NCBI GenBank assembly: GCA_015904055.1
Contig: JABMDE010000081.1
Span: 30,054 to 46,062 of the forward strand
DNA from: Nitrospira sp.
Lineage (GTDB): Bacteria > Nitrospirota > Nitrospiria > Nitrospirales > Nitrospiraceae
Reading direction: 5' to 3'
DNA: 16,009 nt
Shown: piece after piece, positions 1 through 7,728 of the stretch
Layout of the letters: every line of letters starts with the position of its first letter
Position numbering within the stretch: position 1 is the stretch's first letter
Program-made: the position numbers and the translations under genes
The notes under the pieces: generated by a model
What the model was told of the DNA's origin: nothing
The model's input: only the letters and a program-made list of their open reading frames with translations
The model's database searches: none

Positions 1-1280
1 GGCGTAATCTGCTGCAGCGCCGGTTCGAGTGATTGAAGCCCGGCGGGGAGAAAATGCAGCACGTAGGCGACGATCAAGACGACCGCCGTACCATAAAAGA
101 ACGGCAGCAGCTTAAGGCACAGCACTAAGACGGCCAGGGCCGCAACCGGCCCGGGGAGCACATACCCAGCATAGGCTGCCTGCAGGCAGCCCAGATTGAG
201 CCATGTCGGTTTCCGGCTCGCGAGATAGGCCAGTGGAAGGCCGATCAAGACTCCTGCCGTAGCGGCAAGGGCTGAAAGGAATGCGCTATTCCAGACAAAG
301 CCGACGAAGCGGGTATCCAAAATTGCCAGCGCTTCTGGAGACAGGCTCCATTGCACGAGCAAGTAGAAAGGAATACCGAAGGCCGCGCCGAGGATGGCGG
401 AAAGATATGCGGTAAAGGCCGTAGTCTTGAGCCAGCTGCAGTCGATACGCAGTGGCGCACGGTAGCGGCCTGTCGTTTGATAGAATCGGCTCTTGTGGCG
501 AAACCAACGCTCGGTTAGCAAGAAGACCAAGGCGAGCACTACCAGCAGGATGCTCAGAATGCTGGCAGCGGCGTTGTCCGATCGGCCGGTCATTTGCTGA
601 AAGACGGCATAGGTCAGCGTCTGGTAGCGCAAGAGAGAGACCGCGCCAAAATCGGAAACCACGTAGAGAATTACCAATGCCGTTCCCGCGACGATTGAAG
701 GGCGAAGCAGTGGCAGGGTTATGCAGAGCATCGTGCGTACGCGCGATGCGCCGCATGTGCGGGCCACTTCTTCGAACGACACGTTTAAACTCAAGAGCGC
801 ACTGCGGGTAAGGAGATACACAAACGGGAAGGTATCAAGCGCCATCACCAGCGTGGCGCCCCAGAAACTCTGCGGCGAGAAGATTCTGGCCTGAGGCCCG
901 GCGAAGGTTTGCCAGAGGTGCTCCACTGGCCCGCCGAATCCCAACAGATAGTTGTACACGTAAGCCAACACATAGGTTGGCATTGCCAGTGGCAGCACGA
1001 GGGCGATTTCCCAGAGCCGACGCCCATGAAAATCAAATCGTGTGACCACCCAGGCAGTTGAGACCCCTAACAGGAGGGTTAGAACGGCCACGGTTCCAGC
1101 CAAGGCTACAGTATTGGTCAACAGTTCGGGGATGCGCGTAGCCCACAGGCGTTGCCACACCGCAAGATCGGCTGACATGGCCAGCCCGGTGACATACCCC
1201 AGCGGTAGAAGAATGAGGACAGCGCTGCCCAGCACGGCCAACTGGAGGGGGAGTGCAGCATGGAGCCGTAGATTGGTCAC
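1..1280 (-). CDS. Ferric-iron ABC transporter permease (FbpB/SfuB/FutB type), 3' end outside window
   Basis: Inner-membrane permease that would move Fe3+ delivered by the adjacent binding protein. I translated the minus strand from a GTG at 1280 and found one open frame of 426 codons with no stop to the window edge; the family is usually about 500-560 residues, so the C-terminus is missing. The protein is very hydrophobic with many membrane spans. The first EAA loop, which contacts the ATPase, is at about residues 170-189 (EEVARTCGASRVRTMLCITL), followed by SDFGAVSLLRYQTLTYAVF, typical of iron permeases of this family. A second hydrophobic half starts near residue 250. The GTG lies 15 nt after the stop of the binding-protein gene and in the same frame, so translational coupling is likely; no clear Shine-Dalgarno is visible. 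The ATPase gene would be expected further left, outside the window. Confidence 0.85.
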   Translation of the reverse strand, partial: MTNLRLHAALPLQLAVLGSAVLILLPLGYVTGLAMSADLAVWQRLWATRIPELLTNTVALAGTVAVLTLLLGVSTAWVVTRFDFHGRRLWEIALVLPLAMPTYVLAYVYNYLLGFGGPVEHLWQTFAGPQARIFSPQSFWGATLVMALDTFPFVYLLTRSALLSLNVSFEEVARTCGASRVRTMLCITLPLLRPSIVAGTALVILYVVSDFGAVSLLRYQTLTYAVFQQMTGRSDNAAASILSILLVVLALVFLLTERWFRHKSRFYQTTGRYRAPLRIDCSWLKTTAFTAYLSAILGAAFGIPFYLLVQWSLSPEALAILDTRFVGFVWNSAFLSALAATAGVLIGLPLAYLASRKPTWLNLGCLQAAYAGYVLPGPVAALAVLVLCLKLLPFFYGTAVVLIVAYVLHFLPAGLQSLEPALQQIT

Positions 1281-1295
1281 AAGCAGGCTCGCGTA

Positions 1296-2375
1296 TTACC
1301 GGAGGCCTACTTGCTCGATGAGCAGCTGTGTTGGTTCACGCAACTCGGCCAGCTTGGTAAGTGGCACCAGGGCTGCGCGAAAGCTCTTGCGCTCGACAAG
1401 AGCAGGATCGGGCTTGACCTCCGGATGAAGCGGATATTCCTTGTCGAGATCGGCAAACATCTTCTGGCCTGCCTGCGCCACCAGAAATTCGACAAGCAGT
1501 TTGGCGCTGTCGAGCCGCGGGGTATGTTTGAGGATCCCAACGCCCGCCACATTCATGATCGCACCCATGCCACCCTCATGTTGGTCCGGCATCAAGACGG
1601 CGAGCGGCGCAGTCGGTTGTGCGGCGAGATGTCGATACACGTAATAATGATTCACGATGCCGATGGCGACCTGGCCTTTGGCCACGGCTTCCACGATTTG
1701 AGAGCTCTTCTGATAGACCTGGCTTCCGGCATTATCTCGAAGTCCCTGAAGAAAACTCTTCGTGCGTTCGTCTCCCACACTCGCGCGGATGACGGAGACC
1801 CCTGCCTGTAAGTACTCACTGCCGGAATTCGGAATGGCGATTTTGTCTTTCCATTCGGCATTGGCCAGATCGAGTAACGATTTGACTTGGTCAGGTTTCA
1901 CCAGGGTCGTGTTATAGACGATGATCCAGAAGCGTCCGGACAAGCCGATCCAGCTATTGTCTGCGGCGCGGAATTGCGAAGGGATTGCGCGGTCGATTTC
2001 CCGCATGTTCAGCGGACGAAGCAGACCCGCAGTACGGGCTATCTCCAGGCTGCCGGCGTCATTGGTAATGAACAGATCTGCCGGGCTGCGGTCTCCTTCT
2101 AGCTTCAACCGGTTGACCAGTTCGGTGGTGCCGGAGGAGAGCAGATCGATTTGAATGCCGGTCTTAGCGGTGAAGGAATCAAGCACCGGCTTAATCAGCC
2201 GTTCAGCGCGCCCTGAATAGACGGTCAACTTCTCCTCGGCCCATACCGGCGTTGTGGCATTCGGCCATGCGGAGAGGAACAGGCCGCAGAGCGCCAGGGC
2301 GACTGAGGCGAATTGGGGCCGGAGCGAACGAGAAGAAGAGAGCCGATGCTGTAGGATGTTCCACACAGGCCACAC
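1296..2375 (-). CDS. Periplasmic Fe3+-binding protein of ABC transporter (FbpA/FutA family)
   Basis: Captures ferric iron in the periplasm and hands it to the permease encoded just downstream. It has 359 residues from GTG 2375. A hydrophobic stretch at about 21-38 is followed by a likely signal-peptidase site after VWA (residue 46), with the mature protein beginning EEKLTVYSGR, a classic start for iron-binding proteins of this family. The paired tyrosines NHYYVY (Y244-Y245) match the metal-binding tyrosines of FbpA. The start is uncertain: an in-frame GTG at 2366 has a better placed AAAGG and would shorten the protein by 3 residues. It is the complete member of a pair; the copy at 4203-4876 is cut before the tyrosines. 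Genes run fur, binding protein, permease on one strand, so iron control by the adjacent Fur protein is an inference from position. Confidence 0.9.
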   Translation of the reverse strand: MWPVWNILQHRLSSSRSLRPQFASVALALCGLFLSAWPNATTPVWAEEKLTVYSGRAERLIKPVLDSFTAKTGIQIDLLSSGTTELVNRLKLEGDRSPADLFITNDAGSLEIARTAGLLRPLNMREIDRAIPSQFRAADNSWIGLSGRFWIIVYNTTLVKPDQVKSLLDLANAEWKDKIAIPNSGSEYLQAGVSVIRASVGDERTKSFLQGLRDNAGSQVYQKSSQIVEAVAKGQVAIGIVNHYYVYRHLAAQPTAPLAVLMPDQHEGGMGAIMNVAGVGILKHTPRLDSAKLLVEFLVAQAGQKMFADLDKEYPLHPEVKPDPALVERKSFRAALVPLTKLAELREPTQLLIEQVGLR

Positions 2376-2383
2376 CTTTCATT

Positions 2384-2402
2384 AAATTGAAATTGATAAA
2401 TC
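2384..2402. promoter_or_regulatory. Possible Fur-type operator upstream of iron-binding protein gene
   Basis: AT-rich stretch with two AATTGA units followed by TAAATC, just in front of the binding-protein start and next to a fur gene. The same segment is kept at 4885-4903 with one base changed. It resembles a degenerate array of NATWAT hexamers but is not a good match to the 19-bp consensus. Position and base composition are the only support. Confidence 0.25.
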
Positions 2403-2436
2403 GTCTCAAAAAGAATACCAAAAAAACAGGCGGGGG

Positions 2437-2868
2437 TCAATGACGACAGCGAGAACAGAGGCCATAGAGTTCGAGACGGTGAGTTTTGATCGTGAACCCA
2501 TTTTGTGTGGCCACCTCTTCCTGAAGCCGTTCGATGTCGCAGTTTTCAAACTCTACGATCTTTCCGCAGTCTGTGCAGATGAGATGGTCGTGATGGCCTT
2601 TATGGGAGACATTGTCGTACTGGGTCTGCGTGCCGAAGTGCCGGGCCTGCGCCAGTCCGGCTTCGCAAAAGAGATTGAGCGTGCGGTAGATTGTGGCCAG
2701 CCCCAAATGCGGATCTTTTTTCGCCAGCTGGTGATACATCGCCTCCGCGGTGATGTGCTCTTGCTTGAGAAAGGCATCAAGAATCAGCTCCCGTTGGCGG
2801 GTGCATTTCAGCTGATGTTTTCCGAGGTGCTCTTTCAGAGCCGTAATTTCTTTTTGATGTTTCGACAT
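2437..2868 (-). CDS. fur: Fur-family metal-responsive repressor (copy 1)
   Basis: Ferric-uptake-regulator family protein of 143 residues, a dimeric winged-helix repressor that uses metal as co-repressor. The N-terminal winged helix includes GLATIYRTLNLF (about 56-67). The dimerisation half has HHDHLICTDC (92-101) and a C-terminal CSRC (138-141), giving the two CxxC zinc pairs of the family. I chose ATG 2868 rather than the upstream ATG 2901, because in the second copy the equivalent extension contains a stop codon; an AGGAG lies 13 nt before the ATG, longer than usual spacing. It faces away from the small protein gene at 3014, sharing a 145-bp control region, and is followed after 61 bp by the iron-binding protein gene, so iron homeostasis is the likely job. 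PerR or Zur roles cannot be excluded. Confidence 0.9.
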   Translation of the reverse strand: MSKHQKEITALKEHLGKHQLKCTRQRELILDAFLKQEHITAEAMYHQLAKKDPHLGLATIYRTLNLFCEAGLAQARHFGTQTQYDNVSHKGHHDHLICTDCGKIVEFENCDIERLQEEVATQNGFTIKTHRLELYGLCSRCRH

Positions 2869-2952
2869 GGTGCCAGCCGAACTCCTGTTGAGACGAGCCA
2901 TTAAAGACGAAACACGCTATAAGGGTCAAGGGCATAGGGCGGGACAACAGGT

Positions 2953-2981
2953 TTGACGATCCCTGATCGCCTATTTATAGT
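2953..2981 (+). promoter_or_regulatory. Sigma70-type promoter for the small protein gene (copy 1)
   Basis: TTGACG (2953-2958), exactly 17 bp, then TATAGT (2976-2981), placed 32 bp before the ATG at 3014. Both hexamers and the spacing are preserved in the second copy at 5455-5483, although the spacer differs in several bases, which supports function. Confidence 0.65.
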
Positions 2982-3013
2982 GAGGACCCGTATCTTGCTA
3001 TTAGGACGACGGC

Positions 3014-3610
3014 ATGAGAACACCGAACCAGATTACCGTTGATCGTGCGCTCCTCTCCTATGTACTGCATCTGGCGGAGCCCTACGGTTTATTGAGCGAT
3101 GTCAAACTGCAGCAGTTGTGCTTTCTGTGCGAACTCCAAACATTCGGCAAAGGATTCAAGGGGTTGCACTTTGAGTTTTTCAGGTTCGCCTATGGCGCGT
3201 TCAGTAAAGATCTTGATAACGATCTCACCTCGCTCCGCCGGAAGGGACGGATCGAGAACTTCACCTTGTCCGACCAGGCCAAGGATGAGGTGATTCCGCT
3301 ACTGTTGACGTCGATCGAAGGGGTGGAGATCAATGAGAAGATTAAAGAGATCATTGATGCTGTCGTCGCGGTCTATGGGTCACAGGACAGTGGTGCGATT
3401 ACCTATTCTGTCGAGGCGGTGGAGCTGAGCACGCCGCAGCAACCGGAATTCAAAATTCCGATTCGGGACATTACCTTCCATACCACGCTCCTTGTGCCCG
3501 ATCGGATCGACGTGCAGGCTGAATTCACCAGTTCCCCTGCATTGCTGGCCAAGCTGAATGTGGCGATGGGCTATGACAGCAAGGCAGTGTCGAGCATTCA
3601 GAGCTGGTAG
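3014..3610 (+). CDS. Panacea/SocA-like (DUF4065-type) small protein, copy 1
   Basis: A soluble 198-residue protein with no signal peptide or membrane span. Residues about 8-75 (LLSYVLHLAEPYGLLSDVKLQQLCFLCELQ..., then FEFFRFAYGAFSKDLDNDLTSL) have the pattern of the Panacea/DUF4065 fold: a KLQ-LCF helix, then a YG-F/PxSxxL segment and a winged-helix-like region ending RRKGRIENFTLSDQAK. Panacea proteins are best known as antitoxin-like partners, but no toxin gene is adjacent, so no such role is claimed. The start ATG 3014 has AGGA 7 nt upstream and a promoter at 2953-2981. Its 3' end overlaps the convergent M32 peptidase gene by 13 bp (3598-3610). A second, mostly synonymously different copy is at 5516-6112. 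The family call is from pattern recognition and is moderate. Confidence 0.75.
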   Translation: MRTPNQITVDRALLSYVLHLAEPYGLLSDVKLQQLCFLCELQTFGKGFKGLHFEFFRFAYGAFSKDLDNDLTSLRRKGRIENFTLSDQAKDEVIPLLLTSIEGVEINEKIKEIIDAVVAVYGSQDSGAITYSVEAVELSTPQQPEFKIPIRDITFHTTLLVPDRIDVQAEFTSSPALLAKLNVAMGYDSKAVSSIQSW

Positions 3611-4202
3611 ATCTCGCCGTATTTCTTTTCCACATACAATAGAAATGGATCAGGACTGATCGTCGCGCCGGTGACGCGTTGGGCCAGATGGTCCGGGGTA
3701 AACATGCGGCCCCAGCGGTGAATTTTCTGCTCCAACCAGCGGCGTAATTCCAGTAATTGCCCCGCGGCGATGGCCTCTTCAAGACGGGGAATCTCCAGTG
3801 TGGCTTGCTCGAAGAATTGCACAGAATAAAGATTGCCCAGCGTATAGGTTGGAAAGTAGCCGAAGGCGCCGAACGACCAATGGACGTCCTGCAGCACGCC
3901 TTCCGCATCTGATGTCGGCGTGATCCCCAAATACTCCTCCATCTTTTGGTTCCACAAGGCGGGCAAGTCTTCGGGCTGCACTTTGCCTTCAATGAGGTCC
4001 TGTTCGATTTCGAAGCGCAGCATGATGTGGAGGTTATAGGTCAGCTCGTCGGCTTCCACGCGGATGAACGAGGGTTTCACGCAGTTGATCGCGGCGTAAA
4101 ATTGCTCGACGTCCACGCCCTGCAGCTGGTGATGGAAGGTCTGTTGCAGAATCGGATAGAAGAAGCGCCAAAAGGCGCGGGAGCGCCCGACGCAATTTTC
4201 CC
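3598..4202 (-). pseudogene. M32 carboxypeptidase, C-terminal fragment (residues ~311-510)
   Basis: The last 200 residues of an M32 (Taq-type) metallocarboxypeptidase, ending in YVEKKYGEIYQL like the complete copy at 6100-7632. Homology stops abruptly at 4202, after which the sequence is the 5' part of an iron-binding protein gene read in another frame. The fragment lacks the HEGGH zinc motif and has no start of its own; the open frame extends upstream to 4362 only through out-of-frame sequence. The missing N-terminal part (residues 1-320) is found at 8582-9541, with the two parts sharing 32 bp. Joined, they would give a 510-residue protein in frame. Protein-level conservation with the intact copy is still high, so the break looks recent or artefactual. 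Confidence 0.85.
4171..4202 (+). repeat. 32-bp direct repeat, left flank of inserted block
   Basis: Bases 4171-4202 (begins AAAGGCGCGG, ends ATTTTCCC) recur without mismatch at 8582-8613. Both belong to the M32 gene, and the flanking bases differ outside the 32 bp. The equivalent stretch in the intact M32 copy (6673-6704) differs at one base (T for C). Confidence 0.9.
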
Positions 4203-4876
4203 GAGCTTTTCTGATAGACCTGGCTTCCGGCATTATCTCGAAGTCCCTGGAGAAAACTCTTTGTCCGTTCGTCTCCCACACTCGCGCGGATGACGGAGAC
4301 CCCCGCCTGTAAGTACTCACTGCCGGAATTCGGAATCGCGATCTTGTCTTTCCATTCGGCATTGGCCAGATCGAGCAACGACTTGACCTGATCCGGTTTC
4401 ACCAGGGTTGTATTATAGACGATGATCCAGAAGCGTCCGGACAAGCCGATCCAGCTATTGTCCACGGCGCGGAATTGCGAAGGTATTGCTCGGTCGATTT
4501 CCCGCATGTTCAGCGGGCGAAGAAGTCCAGCAGTACGGGCTATCTCCAGGCTGCCGGCGTCATTAGTAATGAACAGATCAGCCGGGCTGCGGTCACCTTC
4601 TATTTTCAACCGGTTGACCAGTTCGGTGGTGCCGGAGGAGAGCAGGTCGATTTGAATACCGGTCTTAGCAGTGAAGGAATCGAGCACCGGTTTGATCAGC
4701 CGTTCGGCGCGCCCTGAATAGACGGTCAACTTCTCATCGGCCCATGCTGGTGTTGCGGCATTCGGCCATGCGGAGAGGAACAGGCCGCAGAACGCCAGGG
4801 CGATTGAGGCGAATCGGAGCCGGAGTGAACGAGAAGAAGAGAGCCGATGCTGTAGGATGTTCCACACAGGCCACAC
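4203..4876 (-). pseudogene. Fe3+-binding protein gene, 5' fragment (residues 1-224)
   Basis: Second copy of the iron-binding protein gene, cut after SQVYQKSS (residue 224 of 359) at the junction with the M32 fragment. The frame continues to 4034 through out-of-frame peptidase sequence. It keeps the signal peptide and N-lobe but lacks the tyrosine pair at 244-245 and the whole C-terminal part, so it should not bind iron normally. Compared with 1702-2375 the alignment is gap-free; I count about nine amino-acid changes, most of them in the signal peptide. The start (GTG 4876) and upstream region match copy 1. Confidence 0.85.
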
Positions 4877-4884
4877 CTTTCATT

Positions 4885-4903
4885 GAATTGAAATTGATAA
4901 ATC
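4885..4903. promoter_or_regulatory. Possible Fur-type operator, second copy
   Basis: Counterpart of 2384-2402, upstream of the truncated binding-protein gene, with the two AATTGA units and TAAATC retained and one base changed at its left edge. Same weak support: position beside fur and AT-rich hexamer pattern. Confidence 0.2.
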
Positions 4904-4937
4904 GTCTCAAAAAGAATACCAAAAAAACAGGCGGAGG

Positions 4938-5369
4938 TCAATGACGACAGCGAGAACAGAGGCCGTAGAGTTCCAGGCGGTGGGTTTTGATGGTGAAGCC
5001 GTTGCGAGCAGCGACCTCCTCCTGAAGACGTTCAATGTCGCAGTTTTCAAACTCCACGATCTTTCCGCAGTCTGTGCAGATGAGATGGTCGTGATGGCCT
5101 TTATGGGAGATGTTGTCGTATTGGGTCTGCGTGCCGAAGTGCCGGGCCTGTGCCAGGCCGGCTTCACAAAAGAGATTGAGCGTGCGGTAGATCGTTGCTA
5201 GTCCCAAATGCGGATCTTTTTTCGCTAGCTGGTGATACATCTCCTCCGCGGTGATGTGTTCTTGCTTGAGAAAGGCATCAAGAATCAGCTCGCGTTGACG
5301 AGTGCATTTCAGCTGATGTTTCCCGAGATGCTCTTTCAGAGCCGTAATTTCTTTTTGATGCTTCGGCAT
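4938..5369 (-). CDS. fur: Fur-family metal-responsive repressor (copy 2)
   Basis: Complete 143-residue Fur-family protein, nearly identical to the one at 2437-2868. I see five replacements: S2P, A43E, V87I, T121A and Q122R. All zinc cysteines (98, 101, 138, 141), the HHDH cluster and the recognition helix are kept, so it should be functional. The upstream ATG used by the long form of copy 1 is here followed by an in-frame TAG, which fixes the start at 5369. The gene it would lead into, the second iron-binding protein gene, is truncated. Two such regulators could form heterodimers or simply double the dose; if the block is an assembly artefact there is only one gene per cell. Confidence 0.88.
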   Translation of the reverse strand: MPKHQKEITALKEHLGKHQLKCTRQRELILDAFLKQEHITAEEMYHQLAKKDPHLGLATIYRTLNLFCEAGLAQARHFGTQTQYDNISHKGHHDHLICTDCGKIVEFENCDIERLQEEVAARNGFTIKTHRLELYGLCSRCRH

Positions 5370-5454
5370 GGCGCCAGCCTAACTCCTGTTGAGAATAGCC
5401 ATTAAAGACGAAACAAGCTATACGGGTCAAGGGCATAGGGCGGGACAAATAGGT

Positions 5455-5483
5455 TTGACGGTCACCGATCGCCTATTTATAGT
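5455..5483 (+). promoter_or_regulatory. Sigma70-type promoter for the small protein gene (copy 2)
   Basis: TTGACG (5455-5460), 17-bp spacer, TATAGT (5478-5483), 32 bp before ATG 5516. Same hexamers and spacing as at 2953-2981. Confidence 0.65.
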
Positions 5484-5515
5484 AAGAATCCGTATTTTGC
5501 TATCAGGATAACGGC

Positions 5516-6112
5516 ATGAGAACACCGAACCAGATTACCGTTGATCGTGTGCTCCTCTCCTATGTAGTGCATCTGGCGGAACCGTATGGTTTATTGAGCG
5601 ATGTCAAACTGCAGCAGCTGTGCTTTCTATGCGAACTCCAAACCTTCGGCAAAGGATTCAAGGGGATGCACTTTGAGTTCTTCCGGTTCGCCTATGGCGC
5701 GTTCAGTAAAGATCTTGATAATGACCTCACTTCCCTTCGTCGAAAGGGGCGGATCGAGAATTTCACTTTGTCCGACCAGGCCAAGGAGGAGGTGATTCCA
5801 CTATTGTTGACGTCGATCGAAGGGGTGGAGACCAACGAGAAGATCAAAGAGATCATTGATGCCGTTGTAGCTGTCTATGGACCGCAGGACAGCGGTGCGA
5901 TCACCTATTCTGTCGAGGCGGTGGAGCTGAGCACTCCGCAGCAGCCAGAATTCAAAATCCCGATTCGGGATATTACATTTCACACCACGCTCCTTGTGCC
6001 CGATCGGATCGATGTGCAGGCGGAATTCGCCTGTTCCCCTGCGGTGCTGGCCAAGCTGAATGCGGCGATGGGCTATGACAGCAAGGCGGTGTCGAGCATT
6101 CAGAGCTGGTAG
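5516..6112 (+). CDS. Panacea/SocA-like (DUF4065-type) small protein, copy 2
   Basis: Complete 198-residue paralogue (or strain variant) of the protein at 3014-3610, with the same start, length, promoter and 3' overlap. Most nucleotide differences are silent; replacements include A13V, L18V and L51M plus a few near residues 173-182. The KLQQLCFLCEL helix and the FEFFRFAYGAFSKDLDNDL segment are kept, so both copies appear to have been under selection for the protein. The last 13 bp overlap the end of the intact M32 gene on the opposite strand (6100-6112), so the two transcripts must be complementary at their 3' ends. No partner toxin is adjacent; function unknown. Confidence 0.75.
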   Translation: MRTPNQITVDRVLLSYVVHLAEPYGLLSDVKLQQLCFLCELQTFGKGFKGMHFEFFRFAYGAFSKDLDNDLTSLRRKGRIENFTLSDQAKEEVIPLLLTSIEGVETNEKIKEIIDAVVAVYGPQDSGAITYSVEAVELSTPQQPEFKIPIRDITFHTTLLVPDRIDVQAEFACSPAVLAKLNAAMGYDSKAVSSIQSW

Positions 6113-7632
6113 ATCTCGCCGTATTTCTTTTCCACATACGATAAAAATGGATCGGGACTGATCGTCGCGCCGGTGACGCGTCGGGCCAGACGGTCCGGAG
6201 TAAACATACGACCCCAGCGGTGAATCTTCTGTTCCAACCAGCGGCGTAATTCCAGTAATTGCCCCGCGGCGATGCCCTCTTCAAGACGGGGGATCTCCAG
6301 TTTGGCTTGCTCGAAGAATTGCACAGAGTACAGGTTACCCAGCGTATAAGTTGGAAAGTAGCCGAAGGCACCGAACGACCAATGAACGTCTTGCAGCACG
6401 CCTTCCGCATCTGAAGTCGGCGTGATCCCCAGATACTCTTTCATTTTTTGGTTCCATAAGGCGGGCAAGTCTTCGGGCTGCACCGTGCCTCCAATGAGGT
6501 CCTGTTCGATTTCGAATCGCAGCATGATGTGGAGGTTATAGGTCAGCTCGTCGGCTTCCACGCGGATGAACGAGGGTTTGACGCAGTTGATCACGGCATA
6601 AAATTTCTCGACGTCCACGCTCTGCAGCTGGTGGTGGAAGGTCTGTTGCAGAATCGGATAGAAGAAGCGCCAAAAGGCGCGGGAGCGTCCGACGCAATTT
6701 TCCCACAGCCGGGATTGACTCTCATGAATGCCGAGTGAGACCGAGTCGCCGAGCGGTGTGCCGAAATACCGCTGGTCGAGCCCCTGATCGTAGAGGCCAT
6801 GCCCGCCTTCATGTATGCAGCTGAACAGACAGGATTGGAGTTCGCGCTCATACACGCGAGTGGTCACCCGCACGTCAGTCGGATGAAACGAGGTCGTGAA
6901 TGGATGGGCCGAAAGATCCAATCGGCCGCGCGCGAAGTCATAACCCATAGCAGTGAGGACCAGGCGCCCGAACTCCAGTTGCCGGGTTTGATCATACGAG
7001 TGCCGGAGGATACTGTCGTCGATCCGAACGTGGCTCTCAGTAATTCGCTTCAGCAGCGGGACGAGGCGGGCTTTCAGTTGGGCGAAAATGGGTTGAAGCG
7101 CGGCGATCGTGGAGCCCGGTTCATAGACGTCCAGGAGCGCGTTATAGGGTGAATCGGTATAGCCGAGATATTGAGCCTCTTGGCGTTTGAGCGACAGAAT
7201 CGTGCGGAGGTTTGGGAGAAACTTGGCGAATGTACTCTGTTCCTTTGCTTCTGCCCAGACCTGCTGCGCGAGCGAGCATTCCCGGCTTAACGTGACCACA
7301 AAATCAGATGGGAGCTTCTTGGCCCGGCTGAAGTCCCGCCAGACTTCTCGCAACAGCGATCGAGAGGGCTCGTCCCACAGATCGCCGGGCTGATCGAAGG
7401 CCTGCCCTGTCACGGGATTGACCCATTGGGACAAGAGCGTTTCAATGTCCGGGGACACCAGCTTCTGATGGGCCAGCCCCTGAAGGACGGCGATTTGTTC
7501 CGCCCGTGCCGCTCCTCCGCCGGCCGGCATATAGGTCTCTTGATCCCATGACAGCACCGAGGCGGCGCTATTGATACGCTGGATTTCAAGAAGTCTAGTT
7601 GTGAGCGGCTCTAGTGTGGTGATGGTCTTCAA
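6100..7632 (-). CDS. M32 family zinc metallocarboxypeptidase (Taq carboxypeptidase type), intact copy
   Basis: Cytosolic exopeptidase that removes C-terminal residues from peptides. It has 510 residues, the usual length for M32. The zinc motif HEGGH is at 274-278 (E275 catalytic) and the downstream IHESQSRLWEN supplies the third ligand Glu (E304), both diagnostic of the family. The N-terminal region has the usual SVLSWDQETYMPAGG segment (25-39). The start is TTG 7632, preceded by GAGGAG about 7 nt upstream; the other copy also uses TTG with a strong AGGAGG, so the rare start is well supported. It is divergent from the O-methyltransferase gene at 7729 and overlaps the convergent small protein gene by 13 bp. 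It is the only uninterrupted M32 gene in the window. Confidence 0.93.
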   Translation of the reverse strand: MKTITTLEPLTTRLLEIQRINSAASVLSWDQETYMPAGGGAARAEQIAVLQGLAHQKLVSPDIETLLSQWVNPVTGQAFDQPGDLWDEPSRSLLREVWRDFSRAKKLPSDFVVTLSRECSLAQQVWAEAKEQSTFAKFLPNLRTILSLKRQEAQYLGYTDSPYNALLDVYEPGSTIAALQPIFAQLKARLVPLLKRITESHVRIDDSILRHSYDQTRQLEFGRLVLTAMGYDFARGRLDLSAHPFTTSFHPTDVRVTTRVYERELQSCLFSCIHEGGHGLYDQGLDQRYFGTPLGDSVSLGIHESQSRLWENCVGRSRAFWRFFYPILQQTFHHQLQSVDVEKFYAVINCVKPSFIRVEADELTYNLHIMLRFEIEQDLIGGTVQPEDLPALWNQKMKEYLGITPTSDAEGVLQDVHWSFGAFGYFPTYTLGNLYSVQFFEQAKLEIPRLEEGIAAGQLLELRRWLEQKIHRWGRMFTPDRLARRVTGATISPDPFLSYVEKKYGEIYQL

Positions 7633-7728
7633 GCAATATCTCCTCGTGGCTATGCTACAATTCTTGGCGCTGCGATCACCAGTCTACGCAACCGCATCGA
7701 TGTTTTTCAAACCTGTAAAGGAACTGTC

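Noticed and set aside
2440..2904. A 154-residue plus-strand ORF opposite fur
   Set aside because: Exact antisense shadow of the Fur gene with no ribosome site; the conserved protein is on the minus strand.
3014..3610. Toxin-antitoxin module with the Panacea-like protein
   Set aside because: The neighbours are fur and a peptidase gene, neither a known toxin, and there is no co-oriented small partner gene.
3598..4362. A 254-residue minus-strand ORF starting MPNGKTRSRF
   Set aside because: The first 53 or so codons are binding-protein sequence in the wrong frame; only 3598-4202 is real M32 sequence. It is a chimera at the junction.
4034..4876. A 280-residue binding-protein ORF
   Set aside because: Homology ends at 4203; the remaining 56 codons are M32 DNA read out of frame. 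Reported as a 5' fragment.
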